From CAVQMC01 sp963713505 (GTDB lineage Bacteria > Bacteroidota > Ignavibacteria > Ignavibacteriales > Ignavibacteriaceae), in contig CAVQMC010000029.1 in the NCBI GenBank assembly GCA_963713505.1, positions 73,125-137,124 on the forward strand: 64,000 nt of DNA, given 5' to 3'. This document shows, piece by piece, positions 58,165 through 64,000 of this stretch. Each line of letters begins with the position of its first letter. The first letter of the stretch is position 1. The notes under the pieces were generated by a model that ran no database searches, was not told the DNA's origin, and saw only the letters and a list, made by a program, of their open reading frames with translations. Position numbers and translations under genes: made by a program.

Positions 58165-60099
58165 TCAATGCACCCATCGGTTCGCCCCCATGATCTCGAT
58201 CACCTGGAAGGCGTCGTACTTCTCGCGCGGGATCGCGCAGATCCCGCACACCCCGCGCGGGGAGCGATAGGCGAGGAGGACGCTCGCCTCGGCCGTCGCT
58301 GCGTCCACCATGCCTGCCTCCAGCGCGAGATGCACCTCAGGCTCGTCCAGGGTGAGGAAGGCGCACCGCTCCTGGATGCCACCGAGCCAGCGCTCGTAGA
58401 GGGCGCGGTGGGGGCGCTCGGCCGGCACGGGCGAAGGGTCTTCAAATTGGGAATGTGCCCCCTGACGCACTGACAAAACTGCCAAAAGGGGGCTTTTGTC
58501 AGTTTTGTCAGTGCCGTCTAGGCCCCTTTTGCCGCTGGGAGTGGGGCTTTCGTTAGTTTTGTCAGTGCCGACAGATTGGGGTTGCCGGTTGCGCAGACGC
58601 TCCAGGTAGCTCACGGTCTTGCCCTCCGTACCTTTGGGTTCACGCTGTAGAGCACGGTCGGGCCGCCCGCCGGTCTCCACTGCCTGGGACCTCAGATAGC
58701 CAAGCTCGGCGAGCAGCTCCGCGGCGCCGAGGGCGCTATCCCGGTCCAGGCCCCGCCAGTGTTTGCGGACAAGGTCGCGCAAGGTGAACCCATCGCCGAG
58801 GTCTCCGCGGGCTCAGATGGCGGAGCAGCTCGCGTGCTGCGGCCACCTCGCCGGTCACAGCCGGGGCATACAGCCGGCGGGCATGCCCCTCGAGGTATTC
58901 CCCCCAGGCGCAGGCGGCCAGCAAGGCAGGCTCGCCCACGGGTCCGGTCGGGTGGTCGGCCAAGTGCAGGAGCAGGGCCAGGGATGGCACGAGGCTCCGG
59001 TACTTGGCGAGGTGTGCCTCGAACGCGGGATGTTCGTCCGCGGCGCGCAGCCGTACCTCCAGACCTGCCCGCCACTCGCCGAAGAGGTCTTGCGCGTCGG
59101 CGTCGAAGCGAAGGAAAGGCGGCCCGTCTCCGTCGCGCTCGCCGCCAATAGCCGCGGGTCGAGGGCATCTAGCCGCTCGAAGACAGACCAGGCTGTCGTT
59201 CGGGCCTGCGAATTTGGCCAGCGGTCAACGTCGCGCCACTCGCCCAGCACGTCGGGCCAGGCGACCACCTGAAAGCGCTGCAGGAGCCCGTCGTCACCTG
59301 CGCCTCCCGCGAGGGCGCCGCGCAGGTACTCGCTGAGCGGTCCGGGCTGGATACCGCCAAGAACAGACAGGCATGCGGCTTCGATGTCGATGGTCCCGCG
59401 GCCAATGCGGTCATAGGTAAAGCGCCCGGTGCCGTTCCACGCCTCCAAGAAGAACGCACGCGCGCCCTCTTGGCCTTCCTTGTCGAGGGCGCGCAGAAGA
59501 CCCACCAGCTCGTCGCGGAAGACCAGGATGCCATGCGGGTTGTCGCGCAGCAGCTCGCCGGCCTTCTCCACCGTGGTGTCGCTGGTCAGATACCGGCGCC
59601 GCCGGGGCGGCTCTTCTGGATCGCCAACGGCATCGCGTGCGAGCGCGTCAGGATCGCGGCCTTGCTTCAACGCCTTGCGGATCTGCTCCTTGCTCACGGC
59701 CTTGCGCTGGTCTGCCACCAGGCGCGCCGCCTCAAAGGTCAGGAGCGCCTGCTCGTGCTCCTCCCGAGCCATAGCCTCCAGCCGCGCGAGCGGGCGCAGC
59801 GGCTCGGTCAGGGCGGGCGTCTTCATAACGCCCGGGCGGCCGACCACGGCCCCCCAGAGGTTTGGCACCACGGTCCAGTCGTCCCGCCGCTTGGGGCGGA
59901 TCGCCACCCGCCGGCCCACCACCGCAGCCAGGGCTACCACGGCGCCAACAGCGGGGAAATCAGGCGGACACTGGATGCGCTCGGCTGTATCCACGACCCA
60001 GCCGCGGAAGGCCTCCGGGAGGAGCCCTTCCTCGAACGCGGGCACTGGCAGGCAGCCCCGGCAGAGGCTCGGGGTCCGGCCACTCCGAGGGGTGTTCAA
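58165..60099 (-). CDS. DUF3987-type part of primase/helicase-like replication protein (frameshifted)
   Basis: The region reads as a DUF3987 domain: FRGWVVDTAERIQCPPDFPAVGAVVALAAVVG, then WTVVPNLWGAVVGRPGVMKTPAL (P-loop-like GRPGVMKT), ILVFRDELVGLLRAL and ACLSVLGGIQPGPLSEYLRGAL. After about 59,060 and 58,800 the frame shifts by single bases. The continuation is SLALLLHLADHPTGPVGEPALLAACAWGEYL and then LRDLVRKHWRGLDRD to a stop at 58165. The C-terminal part contains the encoded repeat TDKTDKSPLLAVLSV. There is no start or stop between this part and the upstream primase part; one extra G near 60,065 separates them, so both are probably one protein. Confidence 0.75.
58472..58509. repeat. 38-bp palindromic repeat, copy 1
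   Basis: GACAAAACTG at the left and CAGTTTTGTC at the right are exact inverted repeats. The core contains AAAAG, five Gs and CTTTT. The sequence differs from the reverse complement of the copy at 60126-60163 at a single base. It lies inside the DUF3987 reading frame and encodes TDKTDKSPLLAVLS on the minus strand. A partial third copy is at 58542-58570. Confidence 0.85.
58542..58570. repeat. Partial copy of the palindromic repeat, copy 2
   Basis: TGGGGCTTTCGTTAGTTTTG and the following CAGTGCCG match the right half of copy 1 with a few changes. It is 33 bases beyond copy 1 in the same orientation, so the two form a tandem pair. Confidence 0.6.
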
Positions 60100-61245
60100 T
60101 CTCAGAAAGTACCCGGTGGCCAGGTGACAAAACTGACGAAAGCCCCCTTTTGGCAGTTTTGTCAGTTGCCGCCGGGGCAGATGTCAGCCCCAGCTGCTCC
60201 GCCGCCGCTTGAGTGGCTGCGCGCACCTCGCCCTGGTGCTCCAGGAGGGTGAACACATCGAAGGCGTCATGCGCGTGGCCATCGGCCAGCGGGTCGGCGG
60301 CGTGGTGCGAGAAGACCCGTCCGGAGTCGGGCAGGAGGACCGCCCCCGGCAGGCCGCTGCTGGATGACGGCGCGACGAAACGCCGTCACCTTTCGGCGGT
60401 AGCCGTGTGCCTCCAGCAGCGCGCCGATGTCGTGGGCGCGGTTCAAGGCGGCGATGACGGATAGCCCGCGCCGGGCCACCCGCGCCCGGGGCTTGGGCTC
60501 CTCGCCGCTTGGCCCACGGGCACATCGCCTCCAGGGCGGGCCGCCAGGCGTCCCACCCCTGCCACAGCTCCAGCAGCTCCGGCGGCAGCTCCCCGAGGTG
60601 GTCCAGCTCCCAGGGCGCGCGCACCCACTCATAAGGCTTGCCGGTCTCGGGGTGGATGGTCGGCGGCAGCACGTCCTGTACGGGGCCAGCGCGCAGCTCG
60701 AAGACCGTCACGGGCTTTCCGCCCTTCTCGCGCGCCGGCCAGGTCAGGGCACGGCGCGAGAGCACGACATCCGTAGGTGCGCGGAACAGCGCGCGTAGCC
60801 GGGCCGGGTTGCCCCGGATCAGGCAGGCGCAGGCGGTCAGTTGATCGAGGTCCAGCCCAAGCTCGGCCAACACGGCCCGGGCCTCGGGTAGTGCATCCAG
60901 GTCCAGGCTCACAAGGCGCGAAGGACCAAGCACGGCGCCGATGCCATCCTCGGGGCGCTCCCACCAGTGCTCGGGCGAAAGGGCCTGCTCTGTCCAGCCG
61001 GTCTCGATTGGCCCCTTGCGGCCCGGCGGGATCGCGCATGGGACTATTCCGAGGGTCTTGTAGTAGGCAGCCCATGCTGCCCTGGAAGCGTCGGCGGCCG
61101 GTGGGTCAGGGCGACGGCGGGGTGGGCCGGCTGGAGAGGCCACGAGCCCCGCCTCTAAGGCGGGCAGGGGTGGCCTTTCGCACCGCTCTATAACGCCCGG
61201 TAGGCACGGCGTCAGATCCCCCGCAGTGTTAGGAATCTTTCCCAT
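60100..61245 (-). CDS. Bifunctional primase-polymerase (Prim-Pol) part of the same protein (frameshifted)
   Basis: From ATG 61245 the product reads MGKIPNTAGD. It continues YYKTLGIVPCAIPPGRKGPIETGW (Prim-Pol N-terminal helix and strand) and GIGAVLGPSRLVSLDLDAL, with the acidic pair D-L-D of the catalytic centre. TVFELRAGPVQDVLPPTIHPETGKPYEW follows. Single-base insertions near 60,510 and 60,350 shift the frame; the continuation reads PKPRARVARRGLSVIAALNRAHDI, LLPDSGRVFSHHAADPLADG and FDVFTLLEHQGEV. It would synthesise primers for element replication. A TTG at 61260 could also start the frame. Confidence 0.78.
60126..60163. repeat. 38-bp palindromic repeat, copy 3 (inverted)
   Basis: The same element in the opposite orientation as at 58472-58509, with one base difference. 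It also lies in the coding region between the Prim-Pol and DUF3987 parts, where the minus strand reads TDKTAKRGLSSVLS. Confidence 0.85.
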
Positions 61246-61253
61246 CTCAACCA

Positions 61254-61601
61254 CTACCAAGGGACATCGGAATTGGAGTCGTCGCGCGACGGTGCCGGGG
61301 GCACGGGTACCCGAACCCGCAGGCAGTCCACCATGCGACCCTGAAACATCGTTCGGTCGGGATAGATCTCGACTTCGCTACCGGTCCAGTTGTCGGTTTC
61401 ATCGCCAAGCGCGGCGGCGAGGACACCGGCATTCGTGCGGTTTAGGACCATGCCTTTTTGTTTGCCCTCAAACCGAAGGACAGGCTTGTGCTCACCGTCC
61501 AGGTCTTCGAGCTCGCAACCGCTGATGCGGACCTTCACGGCGCGACCGTTTAGGTCGCCGGCTTTGAGGTAGTTCGATGGAAAGGCTTGAGAAATGTTCA
61601 T
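61254..61601 (-). CDS. Conserved small protein of replication module
   Basis: From ATG 61601 the 115-residue product starts MNISQAFPSNYLKAGDLNGRA. It has strands typical of an OB-like fold (VKVRISGCELEDL, KPVLRFEGKQKGMVLNRTNAGVLAAALGDETDNW and VEIYPDRTMFQGRMVDCLRVRVPV). Similar short proteins occur next to DUF3987/primase genes in integrative elements, and single-stranded DNA binding is possible. AGAGGT lies ahead of the ATG. Its stop lies close to the primase start. Confidence 0.7.
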   Translation of the reverse strand: MNISQAFPSNYLKAGDLNGRAVKVRISGCELEDLDGEHKPVLRFEGKQKGMVLNRTNAGVLAAALGDETDNWTGSEVEIYPDRTMFQGRMVDCLRVRVPVPPAPSRDDSNSDVPW

Positions 61602-61979
61602 GGCTGAAACCTCTGTTGATGTGGTCCGGTGGGGTTGCCCAGTGCCGCGCTGCTCGATGGCTTCCAGCCTTTCGGCCAGTTCGCGGGCGTCCTGCCGGCG
61701 CAGAAGTTCGTTTGGGTCTGAACGGTCTCTGTATCTGGCATAAGGGTCCGGCCGGTCCGCCGCACGTAGCCGCTCAATGGCGGCGCGAAGGCTGTCCGGG
61801 TCCTCGGGACGGTAGCCCCACGCGCGAGCCTGGCTCAGGTAATACGGCTCCGCGGCCGCTTGCCGATCCTCCTGGCTTAGTTGTGGGATCTCGGGTGCCG
61901 GTCGTGGGGGCGGAGCATAGGGGCGCCCCCCGGCTGGGCGGTAGCGCGAGGCGCGATGGCCGGCGTGGGGGCGTCTCAC
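61602..61979 (-). CDS. Charged helical protein of integrative element (C-terminus uncertain)
   Basis: A GTG at 61979 overlaps the stop of the preceding small gene (GTGA). The product has a basic, proline-rich start and a helical, charged middle (SQEDRQAAAEPYYLSQARAWGYRPEDPDSLRAAIERLRAADRP) and end (ELLRRQDARELAERLEAIEQR). As written, the frame runs without a stop into the next gene at 61601. If one base is removed from the GGG near 61,640, a TGA overlaps that ATG, which is the likely true end. No family recognised. Confidence 0.5.
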
Positions 61980-62137
61980 GCTGCCCCCGGCACGGTCCGC
62001 GCCCCGGCCTCGGCCTGGAATCTGGTCCAGGCCGCCTCGTCCTCCGGGGCACCACACCGGGGCGCCGAGCCGACACGGGGCGCGGCGCGGTACTCGTCGA
62101 AGGGGATGTCGAAATGGATGCCGCTGGAGAGGGTCAT
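61976..62137 (-). CDS. Small protein, 53 residues
   Basis: The ATG at 62137 overlaps the AlpA stop (ATGA), and the stop overlaps a GTG of the next gene (GTGA). The product begins MTLSSGIHFDIPFDEYRAAP and is followed by a short acidic part. The start resembles the N-terminus of PDDEXK exonuclease-type phage proteins (HFDxPxxEY), but the rest is missing. It may be a shortened relative, or a frame error may hide the rest. Confidence 0.5.
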   Translation of the reverse strand: MTLSSGIHFDIPFDEYRAAPRVGSAPRCGAPEDEAAWTRFQAEAGARTVPGAA

Positions 62138-62343
62138 AGGGCGCCCTCCCTGCCAGCCTCGCGCAGGCTCTCGGCCTGGAACGCTGCGATGTCATCCTCG
62201 GGCCAGACGGAAACCCTACCGATCTTTGCAGGCGGCGGGAGCTTGCCCTCGGAGATGAGCTTATAGACAGTCGACCGGCCGCACCCAAGGGCGTCCTGGA
62301 CGGCCTTAAGCCGGAGAAATCGGCGGATCTCATTTCGAGCCAT
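62134..62343 (-). CDS. AlpA-family transcriptional regulator
   Basis: The 69-residue protein is a winged helix-turn-helix of the AlpA/excisionase type: FLRLKAVQDALGCGRSTVYKLISEGKLPPPAKIGRVSVWPEDDIAAF. AlpA proteins activate or control the integrase and excision of P4-like elements. It lies between the integrase gene and the small replication genes. The stop overlaps the next ATG. Confidence 0.9.
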   Translation of the reverse strand: MARNEIRRFLRLKAVQDALGCGRSTVYKLISEGKLPPPAKIGRVSVWPEDDIAAFQAESLREAGREGAL

Positions 62344-62567
62344 GCGGGGACCCTCATAACAAGGCCCGCACGGCTCGGAAATGCATGGAGCGGAGCGGGC
62401 CGATCATGCCCGCGACAGTCTGCCGCGGACGCCGTACCCGCCCCTCTGAGGTGATACCGGGCTGATCCCGCCCGTCCGAGGTCCGTCTCAAGAGGCCAAC
62501 GCCGGCTCAGCAGCGTGGCTTTGAGTCTATATACATGCCAGCAAATCCGGCAAGCGCATCGTGGACG

Positions 62568-63836
62568 CTAAGTCAGATCGGCCCCCATCGGTTCCCTTTG
62601 ATGTGCCCGACGCCTCATTGGCACCACGTTATCCTTCGCCTCCGTGGCGAGGTAGGCGGCCCAGGCGCTCATCATCTCCGCGCGCTTGGCGAACAGATCC
62701 CCGCGCCGATAAGCCGCCTCCACCCTGTTCTCAATGACGTGCCCGAGAGCCATCTCGCAAACGTCGCGCGGGAAGCTGGACACTTCCCCTCCCCAATCGC
62801 GAAAGCTCGACCGGAAGCCGTGCGGCACGTAGTCCCCGCAGTGGCCGCCAACGCCGAAGCCCATACCTCGCATGAGCATCAAGAGGGCCATGCCCGACAG
62901 CGGCCGGCCGCTCTTCGCGCCCGGGAACACGTAAGGCGTCCCAGCGATCCGCGGCAGGCCCCGCAGCACGGCAACCGCCGCATCTGGCAGGGGAACCCGG
63001 TGCTCGCGTCGCGCCTTCGTCCGCTCGGGCGGGATGGCCCACACCCGCGAGTTGAGGTCGATCTCGTGCCACTCGGCCTGTAGCACCTCGCTGGTGCGGC
63101 AAGCCGTCAGGATCAGGAATTCGAGCGCCCGGGCCGAGACGCTGTCGAGCGCGCGCAGCTCAGCCATGAAGGCCGGCAGCTCCGTATAGGGCATCGCCGG
63201 ATGGTGCTTGACGGTCTTCACCCGCGTCGGACGCGGCAGCAGCTTGTCGAGGTGCCCCTTCCAGCGAGCCGGGTTTACCGGGTCGCGCCATTTGCGAGCC
63301 GCCGCGAAGTCGAGGATGTTCTCGATCCTGCCTTGCACGCGCTTGGCCGTCTCCGGCTTCGCAGTCCAGATTGGGGAGAGGACAGCGAGCACGTCCTCGG
63401 TGCTGATGGCGTCGACCGGCTTGGCCCCGATCTTTGGCCGCGCGTAGGTCCTGAGGGTCGCCACCCACTGGTGGGCGTGCTTGCGGTTGGCCCAGCCGCG
63501 CCGATGTGCCCGGATGTAGCCCGCGGCAACGCTGGTGAAGGTCGGTTTCGTCTGCACTTGGAGCGCTTCGCGCTTCTGCGCCTCCCGGTGCTCGATGGGA
63601 TCGGTCCCGGACTTGAGGACCTTTCGCGCCTCTGCTGCCAGATCGCGCGCCTCTGCGAGCGACACCTCGGGATACCCGCCGAGGCCCATGAAGCGCGCCT
63701 TGCCGTTGAGCATGTACCGGAAGGTCCAGCTCCGGGCGTTTCCCTTCGGATAGACCCAGAGGCCGCCGCCGTCGTTGAGCGGCTTCTGGGCGTTTCGAAC
63801 CTCGCGGTCCGTCAGTCGGTGAATGCTGCGTGCCAT
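62568..63836 (-). CDS. Tyrosine recombinase/integrase, P4 type
   Basis: The 422-residue enzyme has the N-terminal DUF4102 arm-binding domain (LTDREVRNAQKPLNDGGGLWVYPKGNARSWTFRYMLNGKARFMGLGGYPEVSLAEAR). The catalytic tetrad is visible: Arg247 in CRTSEVLQAEW, His339 and Arg342 in PHGFRSSFRDW, His366 in LGHVIENRVEAAY and the nucleophile Tyr376. It integrates and excises a genomic island at a tRNA or similar site. It is transcribed inward. The region upstream (63837-63900) holds repeated TGTGGG elements, possible arm sites. Confidence 0.95.
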   Translation of the reverse strand: MARSIHRLTDREVRNAQKPLNDGGGLWVYPKGNARSWTFRYMLNGKARFMGLGGYPEVSLAEARDLAAEARKVLKSGTDPIEHREAQKREALQVQTKPTFTSVAAGYIRAHRRGWANRKHAHQWVATLRTYARPKIGAKPVDAISTEDVLAVLSPIWTAKPETAKRVQGRIENILDFAAARKWRDPVNPARWKGHLDKLLPRPTRVKTVKHHPAMPYTELPAFMAELRALDSVSARALEFLILTACRTSEVLQAEWHEIDLNSRVWAIPPERTKARREHRVPLPDAAVAVLRGLPRIAGTPYVFPGAKSGRPLSGMALLMLMRGMGFGVGGHCGDYVPHGFRSSFRDWGGEVSSFPRDVCEMALGHVIENRVEAAYRRGDLFAKRAEMMSAWAAYLATEAKDNVVPMRRRAHQREPMGADLT

Positions 63837-63845
63837 GTCCGCCTC

Positions 63846-63890
63846 CGGCTTTGTGGGTGGGGAAGCGTCCCCACAAATCTACCCACAAGT
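63846..63890. promoter_or_regulatory. Repeated TGTGGG elements upstream of the integrase
   Basis: TTGTGGG, GGGGA/TCCCC and ACCCACAA lie in a nested palindrome ahead of the integrase ATG. TTGTGGGT at about 63850-63857 faces ACCCACAA at about 63882-63889, with GGGGAAGCGTCCCC between. These may be integrase arm-binding or AlpA-controlled sites. No tRNA or att core is seen before the end of the window. Confidence 0.4.
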
Positions 63891-64000
63891 GTAGCGTGGA
63901 TTGAAGCGGACGTCTGTGGACTATCGCGGCCGTTATGTGATTGATGTGATGTAGTTATATGGATGTCTGCGGATGACCGTGAACAGAGGCTCGGCGGACA

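Noticed and set aside
61254..62357. A single 367-residue minus-strand protein
   Set aside because: The first part is antisense-free but out of phase with AlpA and the 53-residue gene, whose ATGA/GTGA overlaps are convincing. It is better split into smaller genes.
56306..64000. A genuine prophage or island inserted in the Ignavibacteria-type genome at nuoC
   Set aside because: The helicase is cut at the junction, the integrase is at the opposite end, and there is no att repeat. Both truncated genes point to a chimera.
63890..64000. A tRNA gene as integration site beside the integrase
   Set aside because: No cloverleaf or T-loop GTTCRA-type sequence could be found before the window ends.

Overview
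The window is a chimera of two unrelated genomes. Positions 1 to about 56,305 are AT-rich DNA of a Bacteroidota/Chlorobiota-type bacterium, most likely Ignavibacteria. The reasons are a protein ending in a type IX secretion (Por) sorting domain with the YPNPFNPST motif, a Gld-like ABC exporter, a TonB receptor with a carboxypeptidase-like N-domain, lipoproteins with SxC lipoboxes, and several beta-barrel proteins. From about 56,305 to 64,000 the DNA is strongly GC-rich and carries a proteobacterial-type integrative element on the minus strand: P4-type integrase, AlpA regulator, primase/DUF3987 replication protein, PDDEXK nuclease and SF2 helicase. The switch cuts nuoC and the helicase mid-gene with no attachment site, so an assembly or library chimera is far more likely than a natural insertion.

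Layout of the AT-rich part. 1-5.5 kb: M50/CBS protease (partial), DUF1003 protein, BON protein, a full-length P-type ATPase homologue whose catalytic motifs are degenerate, and a HEAT-repeat protein. 5.6-8.6 kb: sugar ABC transporter (binding protein, two permeases, no ATPase). 9.1-15.5 kb: TlpA-type lipoprotein, PAP2 phosphatase, beta-propeller lipoprotein, small membrane protein, DUF4139-type protein. 15.6-19.8 kb: GldA/F/G-like ABC operon plus DUF4340 protein. 20.1-22 kb: T9SS cargo. 22-24.7 kb: multi-hairpin repeat blocks around a broken lipoprotein gene. 24.7-34.2 kb: TIGR02757 protein, four-helix-bundle protein, OPT and MFS transporters, two envelope proteins, M29 peptidase, peptide deformylase. 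34.2-39.4 kb: fmt and three PLP enzymes of sulfur amino acid metabolism. 39.4-43.4 kb: ABM-domain protein, envelope protein, TonB receptor. 43.4-49.6 kb: xseA-xseB-dxs-oxidoreductase-PhoB/PhoR-like run. 49.7-51.4 kb: rplU-rpmA and convergent mdh. 51.5-54.9 kb: anti-sigma-type kinase, barrel protein and FN3 lipoprotein on the minus strand. 55.1-56.3 kb: nuoA-nuoB-nuoC.

Sequence quality matters for reading this window. At least 20 genes or gene parts are broken by single-base insertions, mostly in short homopolymers; removing one base restores the family sequence in nearly every case checked. They occur in both halves, while 1-22.8 kb is clean. These are treated as sequencing errors, not pseudogenes.

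No rRNA, tRNA or CRISPR array was recognised. The most interesting biology is the apparently inactive P-type ATPase (2527-4950) with its stress-type neighbours. Next come the 38-bp palindrome placed in frame in the primase/DUF3987 coding region and the composite hairpin repeats at 22-24.7 kb.
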